Below, one piece after another: positions 1 through 7,842 of a stretch of 44,698 nucleotides of DNA. The notes under the pieces were generated by a model. The model saw only the letters and a program-made list of their open reading frames with translations, was not told the DNA's origin and searched no databases. Position numbers and translations under genes: made by a program. Origin of the DNA: JBLHKS01 sp047620505 (GTDB taxonomy: Bacteria > Verrucomicrobiota > Verrucomicrobiia > Verrucomicrobiales > DEV007); assembly GCA_047620505.1 (NCBI GenBank), contig JBLHKS010000039.1, positions 1 to 44,698 of the forward strand. Reading direction: 5' to 3'. The stretch's first letter is position 1, and every line of letters starts with the position of its first letter.

Positions 1-318
1 TGACTGAGCCAGCATCTCCCGATACCGCTCATTCATCACATGACGGGGGTTGGCGATCGCAGTAAGGAGATCTTCGTAGCGCTTCACAAAACGCGTTTCG
101 CCGGCCAGAATCAGATCGAGGCGGCGGCGGCCTTTGGGCTGTGCTAGCTCGACACCTTTTACATGATGACATTGCACGCAGCCAACGGCGACGAATGACT
201 CTTGCCCTAGCGCCGGATCGCCACCGCCGAACCGGAACGATTTGCGTTCATCGTCCGCGCCGGCAGTCGCTAATACGCTTGCAAAGACAACAACAATGGG
301 AATCAGATGGTTTTTCAT
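1..318 (-). CDS. c-type cytochrome, 5' part only (runs off the left edge)
   Basis: Reading leftwards from ATG at 318 gives 106 open codons with no stop before the edge. Residues 1-21 form a signal peptide (short basic start, hydrophobic core, Ala-Gly-Ala before the charged DDERK), so the protein is exported. A single heme c site CVQCH lies at residues 47-51 (Cys47, Cys50, His51), followed by an Arg/Lys-rich stretch. This order is usual for mono-heme class I cytochromes; the axial Met would be in the missing part. The start sits 9 bp after the stop of the DksA-like gene, so the two are probably co-transcribed. No Shine-Dalgarno sequence is visible. The partner oxidase or dehydrogenase cannot be named from this fragment. 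Confidence 0.75.
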   Translation of the reverse strand, partial: MKNHLIPIVVVFASVLATAGADDERKSFRFGGGDPALGQESFVAVGCVQCHHVKGVELAQPKGRRRLDLILAGETRFVKRYEDLLTAIANPRHVMNERYREMLAQS

Positions 319-327
319 AATAAATAG

Positions 328-696
328 TTAGTGTGAAGTTTCGACAATGGTTCCGTCTTCCTTTCGTTGCTGGCAAGCGTGGCACAAAGACACCGAAGGC
401 TTGGCGAGAAGACGCTCTTCAGGGATTACGGAGCTGCAGTTGGCACAGAATTCATAAGAACCGTTTTCGAGGCGTTGAAGAGCCAGATCGATCTTTTCCA
501 GCAGATGGGTGTCGTCCAACTCGTGACGATGCTCGAAAGCTCGCTCAACCTCAAGGTCCGCTCGTTCAGCCGCCTCGGCTCCAGTCGTGAGGCTCGCAAT
601 CGTGTCCTTTCTTCGAAGGGACGCGACTTCTTCAACCAAGCGGCTCCGCTCAGCCAGTAGGCGTTCGTGAATCTCGGAGATTTGGTTGGCGGTCAT
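328..696 (-). CDS. DksA/TraR-family zinc-finger protein
   Basis: 122 residues. The N-terminal two thirds are a charged, helix-forming coiled coil. The C-terminus carries a four-cysteine zinc finger of DksA/TraR type: Cys84, Cys87, Cys105, Cys108 (FCANC...CHAC). Members of the family enter the secondary channel of RNA polymerase and modulate initiation, DksA together with ppGpp. The protein is close to TraR/YbiI-like short members rather than the 150-residue E. coli DksA, so I give no gene symbol. It lies directly upstream of the exported cytochrome gene (9 bp gap) and probably heads that operon. The acidic residues at the coiled-coil tip are less clear than in E. coli DksA, so ppGpp-dependent action is not certain. 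Confidence 0.85.
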   Translation of the reverse strand: MTANQISEIHERLLAERSRLVEEVASLRRKDTIASLTTGAEAAERADLEVERAFEHRHELDDTHLLEKIDLALQRLENGSYEFCANCSSVIPEERLLAKPSVSLCHACQQRKEDGTIVETSH

Positions 697-724
697 ATGC
701 GAAATCCGTTAATGCGAAGGAGTT

Positions 725-765
725 GTGGCGCTCTACCCAGCCACTCAGCCGGGGACGAGCGCCAC
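725..765. terminator. Perfect 8-bp inverted repeat, possible terminator of the formate dehydrogenase operon
   Basis: GTGGCGCT (725-732) and AGCGCCAC (758-765) are perfectly complementary with a 25-nt loop. The repeat lies in the gap between the 3' end of the formate operon (856) and the start of the DksA-like gene (696). No T-run follows on either strand, so it could equally be an operator or an RNA processing stem. Nothing else is recognisable in 697-855. Confidence 0.35.
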
Positions 766-855
766 GCATTCCCCTTGATTGGAATACTCTCAAGCTAGCA
801 CTAAAGAACTGCTCATCTACGCAGGGCTTGTGCTACGTGCCGCAAGGCTTGGTGC

Positions 856-1122
856 TCAAGGGGGCAACATCACGATCCGAGAGAGCGGACGCTGGAGCTT
901 CACTTCCTTCGGCCAGACGGCGCCCTCGAGAATCCAGCGGTAGATCGTCCACGTCGCATCCTCAGATAGCTGATGACCATCGGCTGGCATCGCTTCGACA
1001 AAGTAGTCAGGCAGCTGCGTTACCAGAAACAGCGTACTACCTTCTGGATCGCCGGGAATGAGAATCGGTCGCCGAGCGCTGCTCTTGTCGATGATCTGTT
1101 TGCGTGTCTGAAAGCTAGTCAC
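856..1122 (-). CDS. Truncated planctomycete-type cytochrome c domain (heme site missing)
   Basis: 88 residues from a GTG at 1122 that overlaps the focA stop (GTGACTAG), so translation is probably coupled to focA. Residues about 8-72 match the second half of the planctomycete cytochrome domain (PSCyt1-like). The family hallmarks IPGDPEGS, the MPADG stretch, the LSED helix and a final WILEGAVWP are all present. The first half of such domains, which carries the CxxCH heme site, is absent; upstream in this frame there is only focA in another register. It cannot bind heme covalently. It may be a decayed remnant or a small adapted protein kept for another role. It is the last gene of the formate operon. 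Confidence 0.6.
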   Translation of the reverse strand: MTSFQTRKQIIDKSSARRPILIPGDPEGSTLFLVTQLPDYFVEAMPADGHQLSEDATWTIYRWILEGAVWPKEVKLQRPLSRIVMLPP

Positions 1123-1924
1123 GAGCCGGGCGATAGATGGCCCAGTAGACCATGCCGACAAGTCCAGCGCCGCCGACCAAATTGCCGAGCGTAACCGGAA
1201 CAAGATTGCCCCACACGAACCCGATCCAATTGAGGTCGGCGGGCGGATCCGCACCGCTAAGGAACAAACCCAGGGGCACGAAATACATATTTGCCACGCA
1301 GTGTTCGAACCCGGCCGCGACGAAGGCAGTGATTGGAAAAATGATGCCGACGACTTTGTCGACAACGCTTCGCCCCGCCATCGCAAGCCAGACGGCAAGG
1401 CAGACCAAAACGTTGCACAAAACGCCCTTGAAAAACGCTTCTGCGAAACCAATCGAGCATTTGCCAGCCGCGATCGCGATGGCGGTTTCACCGACAGCGC
1501 CGCCATTCATGTCGGCGTGCCCTGACATCGCCACCAGCCCCGCAAGACCTGCCGCTCCCGCGAAGTTTGCAAGGTAGACAAGGCCAAAATTGCGCAGCAT
1601 CAACCGCATCGAGATTCGTCGATCGACCCATGCCATAACCATCAAGTTGTTACCGGTAAAAAGCTCTGCGCCAGCGACGACGACAAGAATGAGTCCAAGC
1701 GAGAACACGAATCCGCCGAGGACACGCTGAATTGCGAAGCTCAACGAGTCATCGCAAACGACAACGGTATAGAATAGCGCGCCAAGCCCGATGAATGCTC
1801 CTGCCAACATCCCAAGGGCAGCCATTGGTAGTAGAGGCAGGTTTGCTTTCTTGACGCCAACCGATTCCACACGGGCTGCGATTTCCTTAGGTGAATACGC
1901 GTCTGTTCCGAAGATTTCAGCCAT
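1115..1924 (-). CDS. focA: Formate/nitrite transporter family channel
   Basis: 269 residues, the usual length for the FNT family. Six hydrophobic segments are visible (about residues 30-55, 65-90, 110-133, 160-185, 193-215 and 233-258). FNT hallmarks include AGAELFTGNN after the second segment, and FxKGxLCNxLVCLAVW followed by FEHCVANMYF, which contains the family's conserved helix-breaking stretch and the FEH(C/S)VANM motif with its pore-associated histidine. FNT proteins form pentamers that move formate, nitrite or related weak acids across the inner membrane. Because it directly follows fdsA (12-bp gap), formate uptake for the dehydrogenase is the likely role. The gene ends inside the start of the truncated cytochrome gene. 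Confidence 0.9.
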   Translation of the reverse strand: MAEIFGTDAYSPKEIAARVESVGVKKANLPLLPMAALGMLAGAFIGLGALFYTVVVCDDSLSFAIQRVLGGFVFSLGLILVVVAGAELFTGNNLMVMAWVDRRISMRLMLRNFGLVYLANFAGAAGLAGLVAMSGHADMNGGAVGETAIAIAAGKCSIGFAEAFFKGVLCNVLVCLAVWLAMAGRSVVDKVVGIIFPITAFVAAGFEHCVANMYFVPLGLFLSGADPPADLNWIGFVWGNLVPVTLGNLVGGAGLVGMVYWAIYRPARD

Positions 1925-1936
1925 GGTTTTGTAGTG

Positions 1937-4594
1937 TCAGGATTCGCCTAACCGCACACCAGTGGCCTTGTATTGCGGGCAATTCGACTGTGGGTCGAGG
2001 GTTGGGCCGGTGACGCGATTGGTGTGCGTGTCAGGATAGTGAAAGGTCAAAAACAGAGTGCCGGGCGCGATGCGAGGTGAAAAGCGGATCGGCACATCAA
2101 TTTGCCCCCATCGGCTGGAGAGTTTGACTGTGGAGCCGTCTTCGAGCCCTTCTTTGGCGGCGTCAAGAGGATGGATCTCCAGTTCATCGCGCGTCACGAG
2201 TTCGTGTTGCGGCGTGCGGCGGGTCATAGTTCCGACGTTGTAGTGATCTAACAACCGCCCCGTAATTAAGAGGTAAGGGAATTCAGCGATGCCATGCTCC
2301 GGACTCGCTTCGTAATCGACAACGACGAGATTGCCGAGGCCGCGGAGAAATTCATCCGCGTGCAACGTCGCGGCACCCGGATGGTCGTCCGCAGGGCAAG
2401 GCCATTGCAGGCCGTCTGGAGCCAGACGATCGTAGTGAACGCCACCGAACATCTTGGGCGCGACCGTAGCAATTTCGTCCATGACCTCGGAAGGAGAGTC
2501 GTACATCCAGCAGCTGCTGGCTGGATTCATGCGGGCTCCAACGTCGCGGACGGCCTCCCAATCGGGTCGCGCTTCGCCGGGCGCTGCGACTGCCGGTCTT
2601 ACGTGCTGAATTCTGCGCTCGCCATTGGTGAACGTCCCTTCCTGCTCCAGAAACCCACACGAAGGCAGAACCACATGGGCGTACTTCGTCGATTGAGTAA
2701 GGAACAAGTCTTGGATGATGATCAGATCCAACTTCTCAAGGGCGCGGATGACTTCCGATTCGTTAGGGTCACTTTGGATCACATCCTCGCCCATAAGCCA
2801 GAGAGCGCGCATCTTTCCCTCAGCAGCTGCTCGGAGCATCAGGGTGCTCGGCATTCCAGGTTCTTGGGGCGGGAGTTTGCCCCAAATTGGCTTGATGCGT
2901 TCACGTACATCGGGGTCGTCGACCGGCTGGTAACCGGTAAAGTGTGTCGGCATGCTTCCCATGTCGGCGCTACCTTGGACGTTGTTTTGGCCCCGCAATG
3001 GCAGCATCCCCGCGCCGGGTTTGCCGATGCTTCCTGTTAGCATTCCGAGATTGCAGAGTGTCATTACCGAGGCGACGCCCTGCATCAACTCGGATAGGCC
3101 GAGCCCGTGGACAAACAGCGCCGGGGCATGCTTGGCGATGAGTCGCCCTGCCGAAACGATCTCATCTTCCGGAACGTTGGTAATGGACGAAACTTTGGCG
3201 AGCGACTGATCCTTAAGAAACGCAGTGAGTTCGTCGAATCCCTCGGTGCGCTCTTTGATGTAGTCGAGTTGGGCAAGGTTTTCTTCGATGATGACTTTGG
3301 CCAAACCGTTGAAGAGCGCGACGTTGGTTCCGGGCAGCAATTGGAGGTGGATGTCGGCGTATTCAGCAAGTTCGATTCGGCGAGGGTCGATCACAACCAG
3401 CGGCACGCCGTTAAGAGCGGCTTGCTTGATTCGGGCACCGGCGACGGGGTGCGCCTCGGTTGGGTTTGCGCCTGCGACGACGAGGCACGAAGCTTTTTCA
3501 AAGTCCGAGTACGAAGCAGACGCCGCTCCTGTGCCGGTCGCAAGCTGCAGGGCCAATGCGGTTGATGAGTGACAGACTCGCGCGCAACAATCGACATTGT
3601 TCGTTCCGACCTCAGTGCGGAAGAGCTTCTGAAGCAGGTAGCAGGCTTCGTTGGTCGAACGCGAGGAGGTGAAAGCACCAAGAACGTCCGGACCAGATTC
3701 GTCTTTGATCTCGGTCAGACGGTCGGAGATGTAGTCAAGCGCCTCATCCCAGCTAACCTCGCGCAATTCCCCATTCTTGCGAATCAGGGGCATCGTGAGA
3801 CGATCTGGCGACGTTTGCCATCCATGCGCGTAGCGGCCTTTTACGCAAAGATGACCGCGATTCACCTCCGCGTCCGCAACGGGATCGATGTGGTGCACGA
3901 CACCGTCCTTCACCGCGACATCGAGTCGGCAACCAACCCCGCAGTAGCCGCAAACCGTACTCGTGTGTTCCATGTCGTCAGTCGGCTTCGACGGATCGCG
4001 AAAGCGGTCGAACAAGGCACCTGTCGGGCAGAGATCAACGCAAGCGCCACATGCCACGCAGGGACTGTCGTCGAACTTTTCTCCGGCTCCGAAGACAAGC
4101 AGCGACCTCGGCCCGCGGTTTTCGACTCCATAGACGAACTGGCCTTGAATCTGCTCGCAGGCGTTCATGCAGAGGCGGCAAGTGATGCAGGCGTCTGCTT
4201 GGAATCGAACGTAGGTGTGACTGTCATCGACCGCGCCGGGAGCCGGTTTTCTGGCAGGCAGTTCATAGGTTTGGAGCAATTCGCCGAATCTGCCGCCAGC
4301 AGCTGCTGGCGCGGAATCTTCGTAAAGACTCAAAATCGTACGTCGAACGGACTCGATTTCGGGCGGGTGCGTTTCGAGGACCATGCCGCTTGTAAGCTCC
4401 GTGTGGCAAGCCGCGACGGGCCGCGACCGGCCCTCACACGCTACCAAACACATGCGACAGCCGCCCTCGGGATGCAGCGATTCCGCATGGCAGAGCGTGG
4501 GGATTTCGACCCCGACGGAGTTCGCCGCTTGGAGGATTGTCTGGCCGGGTTCGAAGGTGACCGTTCGGCCATTAATTGTGGCGGTTTCAGGCAT
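1937..4594 (-). CDS. fdsA: NAD-dependent formate dehydrogenase, molybdopterin catalytic subunit
   Basis: 885 residues from ATG 4594; a TTG at 4621 would add nine residues inside the upstream gene and is less likely. Order of domains: NuoG-like [2Fe-2S] ferredoxin (Cys35, Cys46, Cys49, Cys63), His-Cys region, two [4Fe-4S] clusters (CITCRLCMNAC and CVACGACVDLCP), a Mo/W-site [4Fe-4S] motif CGYCGVGC ending at LCVKGR, then the molybdopterin oxidoreductase body and a C-terminal molydopterin-dinucleotide-binding barrel. The catalytic position reads VDCCARVCHSS, so the metal ligand is Cys and not selenocysteine. Such subunits oxidise formate to CO2 and pass electrons to the FdsB flavin/NAD site in the cytoplasm. 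The fdsC and fdsD maturation/accessory genes are not in the window. Confidence 0.92.
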   Translation of the reverse strand: MPETATINGRTVTFEPGQTILQAANSVGVEIPTLCHAESLHPEGGCRMCLVACEGRSRPVAACHTELTSGMVLETHPPEIESVRRTILSLYEDSAPAAAGGRFGELLQTYELPARKPAPGAVDDSHTYVRFQADACITCRLCMNACEQIQGQFVYGVENRGPRSLLVFGAGEKFDDSPCVACGACVDLCPTGALFDRFRDPSKPTDDMEHTSTVCGYCGVGCRLDVAVKDGVVHHIDPVADAEVNRGHLCVKGRYAHGWQTSPDRLTMPLIRKNGELREVSWDEALDYISDRLTEIKDESGPDVLGAFTSSRSTNEACYLLQKLFRTEVGTNNVDCCARVCHSSTALALQLATGTGAASASYSDFEKASCLVVAGANPTEAHPVAGARIKQAALNGVPLVVIDPRRIELAEYADIHLQLLPGTNVALFNGLAKVIIEENLAQLDYIKERTEGFDELTAFLKDQSLAKVSSITNVPEDEIVSAGRLIAKHAPALFVHGLGLSELMQGVASVMTLCNLGMLTGSIGKPGAGMLPLRGQNNVQGSADMGSMPTHFTGYQPVDDPDVRERIKPIWGKLPPQEPGMPSTLMLRAAAEGKMRALWLMGEDVIQSDPNESEVIRALEKLDLIIIQDLFLTQSTKYAHVVLPSCGFLEQEGTFTNGERRIQHVRPAVAAPGEARPDWEAVRDVGARMNPASSCWMYDSPSEVMDEIATVAPKMFGGVHYDRLAPDGLQWPCPADDHPGAATLHADEFLRGLGNLVVVDYEASPEHGIAEFPYLLITGRLLDHYNVGTMTRRTPQHELVTRDELEIHPLDAAKEGLEDGSTVKLSSRWGQIDVPIRFSPRIAPGTLFLTFHYPDTHTNRVTGPTLDPQSNCPQYKATGVRLGES
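4295..4310. repeat. Repeated palindrome CAGCAGCTGCTG: best copy (GCCAGCAGCTGCTGGC) and list of all copies
   Basis: Exact 12-mers start at 2508, 4297, 10464, 13298, 15256, 18753, 20348, 21576, 24911, 27563, 30143, 37489, 40570 and 42907. One-mismatch copies start at 2821, 5985, 11586, 12606, 19957, 23609 and 33544, most of them ending in CTC. Flanks are often C and G, making CCAGCAGCTGCTGG. Mean spacing is close to 2.1 kb. The exact coding copies are read as QQLL (8 genes), as AAA (three genes) or as SSCW (fdsA); two exact copies are non-coding. Use of all three codon registers points to selection at the DNA level. Confidence 0.85.
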
Positions 4595-4598
4595 GGTG

Positions 4599-6284
4599 CT
4601 ACTCAAAAATTTGCTCTCCAAAATGTTGGATCAATTGGCGCATCGGCTTCGGCATGAATTGACCGAAAGCGCAGAGACTTCCTTGCTCCATCGCGGTGAA
4701 CAGCTCGTCAAGCCGCTCACGTTTGTCGGACTTCAACGTGTTGGCGACGGACTGCGGACCCAACCGGCAGGGCGCGCATTTTCCGCAGGATTCGTCGATC
4801 ATGAATTGAAGCCAGTGCTCTAACAAAGCCCGAAAATCCGCGTCCGCTGGAACCGCCACGATTCCACCGTGGCCGAATTGGATGTCGTGTCGCCCGAGGA
4901 CCTCGTAGCAGATCGGCAAATCCCAGTCCTTGGGTAGAACGATGCTTCCCATCGGTCCGCCGACGATCACCGCAGCGAGTGGTTTGCGATCTTTTGAACC
5001 ACCGCCAATCTTCTCGATCACCTCGCGTAGAGTGATCCCGAACTCGACCTCCACGAGGCCCGGATTGGCGAACCCGTGGTTCAGCGAGACGACCTTCGTT
5101 CCACACGTCGCGTGCGTCCCGAGATTGGCGTAAGTCTCTGCGCCTTCGTTGACGATGAAGGGGACGTTGAGCAACGTTTCCACGTTGTTCACGACCGTCG
5201 GCTTACCGTAGAGGCCATGTTCGGTTGGATATGGTGGTCGAATCTGGACCTCGCCGCGCAGGCCTTCGATCGCGTTGATCATCGCGGTTTCCTCGCCGCA
5301 AACGTAGCTGCCAAGCCCGGGGAACACTTCGACATCAAAGTCGAATCCAGTGCCGTAGAGATCCTTGCCAATAATTCCTTCAGCTCGGGCTTCATCGATC
5401 GCTTTTTCCATGTGGCGGACCGCGCGAGGGTATTCGGAACGGATGTAGACGATGCCTTTGGTCGCGCCAACGGCATAACCACAGAGCAGCATCCCTTCCA
5501 GAATTCCGTGTGGGTCTTCCTCCATCAGCACACGATCGATGTAAGACCCGGGGTCACCTTCGTCGCCATTGGCGATCACGTAGCGCTGATCAGCGGGACT
5601 GTCGGCACAGGCGCGCCACTTCTTGCCCGTTAGGAATCCGGCTCCACCGCGCCCGCGCTCGCCGGACTGCTCCATCGTGTCTAACAAGTCCACCGGTTCG
5701 CGCATTAACGCCTTTTCGAGACCGTCGTAGGCACCCATCTTAATCGCCGTCTTCAGATCGGGCGCGCCGCCTTCAAGAAGCCGCCGAGTAACAATTGGTT
5801 GGGGTGCTTTGCATTGGATCGACGGCAATTCAGCGTGGAGATCGCGCTGACCACCCCGGCCACAAGCGTAGCCGTAAGCATCCTCGGCAATGTGAACAAA
5901 CGATGTGCCGCGCGTGTCGAGGATCGCGGGCGACCGATCGCAATAACCGAGGCAGTAAGCCGTTTTTACGGTCTCACCGCGCTCCAGCAGCTGCTCGTGG
6001 AGCCGATCAGAGCCGGCCAGCAAGCAGGATGTTCCCTGACACACGACAACGTCGCCAGTTTCCCGAAGATCGGCGTAGTAGGTAGCGACTCCGCGAACCG
6101 TCGCCTCGGGGATTCTCAGCCGTTTCGCCAAGCGCTTGGTATGCTTGGCGTCTGGCATTCCGCGTTCGAGAACATAGTCCCGGATTCCGTGAAACGGTGA
6201 GGTTTCGCCGCCATGAGTTTCCCAGAATTTAAGCCTACCGGGCAATCGCTGATTTGAGGGCGGAGGCAGTATTCGTTCAGTCAT
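4599..6284 (-). CDS. fdsB: Formate dehydrogenase diaphorase subunit, fused FdsG-FdsB (NuoE-NuoF type)
   Basis: 561 residues. Residues 1-150 are a NuoE/FdsG-like thioredoxin-fold [2Fe-2S] domain, with ligand pairs in VVCQGTSC and YCLGYC. The rest is NuoF/FdsB-like: the glycine-rich NADH/FMN site GERGRGGAGFLTGKKW, GDEGDPGSYIDR, PGLGSYVCGEETA and the C-terminal [4Fe-4S] motif SCGKCAPCR with a distal Cys in SLCAFGQ. The complex transfers electrons from formate via FMN to NAD+. In Cupriavidus-type operons FdsG and FdsB are separate polypeptides; here they are one chain. The stop is 5 bp before the chosen fdsA ATG. It heads the fds-foc operon; no Shine-Dalgarno sequence lies at the right spacing before ATG 6284. 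Confidence 0.92.
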   Translation of the reverse strand: MTERILPPPSNQRLPGRLKFWETHGGETSPFHGIRDYVLERGMPDAKHTKRLAKRLRIPEATVRGVATYYADLRETGDVVVCQGTSCLLAGSDRLHEQLLERGETVKTAYCLGYCDRSPAILDTRGTSFVHIAEDAYGYACGRGGQRDLHAELPSIQCKAPQPIVTRRLLEGGAPDLKTAIKMGAYDGLEKALMREPVDLLDTMEQSGERGRGGAGFLTGKKWRACADSPADQRYVIANGDEGDPGSYIDRVLMEEDPHGILEGMLLCGYAVGATKGIVYIRSEYPRAVRHMEKAIDEARAEGIIGKDLYGTGFDFDVEVFPGLGSYVCGEETAMINAIEGLRGEVQIRPPYPTEHGLYGKPTVVNNVETLLNVPFIVNEGAETYANLGTHATCGTKVVSLNHGFANPGLVEVEFGITLREVIEKIGGGSKDRKPLAAVIVGGPMGSIVLPKDWDLPICYEVLGRHDIQFGHGGIVAVPADADFRALLEHWLQFMIDESCGKCAPCRLGPQSVANTLKSDKRERLDELFTAMEQGSLCAFGQFMPKPMRQLIQHFGEQIFE

Positions 6285-6362
6285 CGATGACCAATTTGAT
6301 AGCCTTCCGTTTCTACGCCCTGCGCATGTTGTGTTTCAAAACGCGCAGGTTGCCGAAATCCT

Positions 6363-7583
6363 TCAATCGGAAGCGATCTGTCCCGTTCGCTTAAGCACTG
6401 AGCGCGTCAGCAGGGGACCGAATAGTTCGAACACGACGGTCGATCCGATCGCGATTTGCATGACGGTCACGCCGATCTCCGGAAACTTTTGCGCAGCAAA
6501 CAACGCCATCCCCAGCGCAACGCCTGCTTGCGGCATCAAGGCAAATCCAATGTGGCGGCCGACATCCGGCGAGGCTCCAGACAAGCGCGCTCCCCACCAA
6601 CCACCGATAATCCTACCCGAAATTCTGAGCACAATGTAGGCGAGTCCGAACCACCCGATCTGACCCAGAGCGGCGATATCCAACGACGCGCCAGCGAGCA
6701 TAAAGAAAAGTATCATGAACGGTAGCTCGACATTTTCGATCGCGTGAAACGGCCGTTCGTGATGTTTGGCAAATCGGGCGACGACGGCACCCATGATCAT
6801 CGCGGTTAAGATGAAGGACACGCCGATCCAGAGTGCGAAACCGACCGCCAAGAGAACGAACCCAATCGCTTCGAGAAGCGTCGGCTCGCCTTTTTCGATA
6901 CGCCCAGTCAGAGCGGCCATCACGAATCCCAGCACTCCGCCAATTACGAGTGCGCCTCCGATTTCCCAGAGACCGTCGCCGATCGGTGCCCATGCGCCGC
7001 CGTCGCCGATCGCGATTCGCGCGGCGGCCATCAACAGGCTGAAGCCGAGTAATCCCCAAGCATCATCGATCGCAACAACACCAAGGAGCATGTCGACGAA
7101 TTTGCCCTTTGCTCCGCTTTGGCGCACGACATCAATAGTCGCGGCTGGGGCCGTTGCCGTAGCGATACCAGCCAACAACATTGCTTCGGCGGTTCCCAAT
7201 CCGATCAGCCACAGCCCCACGAACACGATCGCCGCGGTCACCGCTACGGCCGCGACGGAAATGAGCAGAACTGGTCGGCCTTCGCCGTTGCTCAGCGAAT
7301 GAACTAGCCGCTCGCCCAAGAGAAACCCCACCATCGTCAGCGCAATCTCCGAAGCTCGTTCGAAGAGATTGCTGTGCCCCTCATGCAGCAGAGCGAGCCC
7401 AGCGGGGCCGACGATGAAACCTAGAATCAGCAACGTTGTGACGCGCGGCAGATGTGTCCTTCGGCCCAGGGTGTCGGCTGCGAGTCCAAGCAAAAAAACA
7501 GCGCCGAGCACAACGAAAGTAATCGCCGATCCATTAGCTCCGTCGATCACAGCATCCGGGGAAAGTTCGCTCGCGAGGATCAT
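6363..7583 (-). CDS. Kef-type (CPA2) cation/proton antiporter, membrane core only
   Basis: 406 residues from ATG 7583, with about 12 hydrophobic segments over the full length. Motifs of monovalent cation:proton antiporter family 2 are visible: LTLLILGFIVGP-like entrance helix, the discontinuous-helix stretch ATATAPAATID, and VVAIDDAWGLL with the paired aspartates of electrogenic members. The cytoplasmic TrkA-N/KTN domain found in KefB/KefC is absent, so it is an exchanger without a ligand-gating tail. It would exchange Na+ or K+ for H+ at the inner membrane; the ion cannot be told from the sequence. A longer frame reaches 7643, but the 5' extension overlaps a small membrane ORF and has no hydrophobic character. 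Confidence 0.87.
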   Translation of the reverse strand: MILASELSPDAVIDGANGSAITFVVLGAVFLLGLAADTLGRRTHLPRVTTLLILGFIVGPAGLALLHEGHSNLFERASEIALTMVGFLLGERLVHSLSNGEGRPVLLISVAAVAVTAAIVFVGLWLIGLGTAEAMLLAGIATATAPAATIDVVRQSGAKGKFVDMLLGVVAIDDAWGLLGFSLLMAAARIAIGDGGAWAPIGDGLWEIGGALVIGGVLGFVMAALTGRIEKGEPTLLEAIGFVLLAVGFALWIGVSFILTAMIMGAVVARFAKHHERPFHAIENVELPFMILFFMLAGASLDIAALGQIGWFGLAYIVLRISGRIIGGWWGARLSGASPDVGRHIGFALMPQAGVALGMALFAAQKFPEIGVTVMQIAIGSTVVFELFGPLLTRSVLKRTGQIASD

Positions 7584-7588
7584 AACAA

Positions 7589-7681
7589 TTAACTCAAGCT
7601 GATCAGGATCACCGCGATCACGACGTCCGCGACCAGAATCCAATGTTCATGTGCGAATCGGGTGCGATGCCGGTTGGACAT
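7589..7681 (-). CDS. Possible 30-residue single-pass membrane peptide
   Basis: ATG 7681 to TAA 7589. The first half is basic and His-rich (MSNRHRTRFAHEHW), the second a hydrophobic helix (ILVADVVIAVILISLS). An AGGA lies 8 bases before the ATG. The stop is 5 bp upstream of the antiporter ATG, so the two could be translationally coupled. Small membrane peptides commonly act as accessory subunits of transporters, but that role is only inferred. Too short for homology to be judged by eye. Confidence 0.4.
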   Translation of the reverse strand: MSNRHRTRFAHEHWILVADVVIAVILISLS

Positions 7682-7799
7682 GAAGACATCCTATCGCCCA
7701 GCATGATCGGCTGCCAAGCACCGCCTATCTGGCGCGCCTCGCATTTTGTGCTGTAGCAGCGCTGCCAGCTCGGAGCCAAGGCCCGCTCAATCAATGGCA

Positions 7800-7820
7800 A
7801 GCGGCGCAGGGCACGCCGCT
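7800..7820. promoter_or_regulatory. Inverted repeat in the leader of the first usp gene
   Basis: AGCGGCG (7800-7806) and CGCCGCT (7814-7820) are perfect inverted arms with a 7-nt loop, ending 22 bp before the usp ATG. It could be an operator or an mRNA stem. It lies in the divergent gap shared with the antiporter transcript (7682-7842), where no clear sigma-70 promoter was recognised. Confidence 0.3.
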
Positions 7821-7842
7821 GAGTGGAAGCCATACTGTGCTC

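Noticed and set aside
1123..1506. Upstream extension of the truncated cytochrome frame through focA
   Set aside because: This stretch reads as a Ser/Arg/Pro-rich shadow of focA without a heme motif; the GTG at the focA stop is the sensible start.
2294..4657. Long plus-strand frames opposite fdsA (248 and 362 codons)
   Set aside because: Shadows of a well-recognised gene; their translations match no protein pattern.
7618..7833. 71-codon minus-strand frame upstream of the antiporter
   Set aside because: Composition without domain or signal; a shorter peptide in another frame (7589-7681) fits the antiporter junction better.
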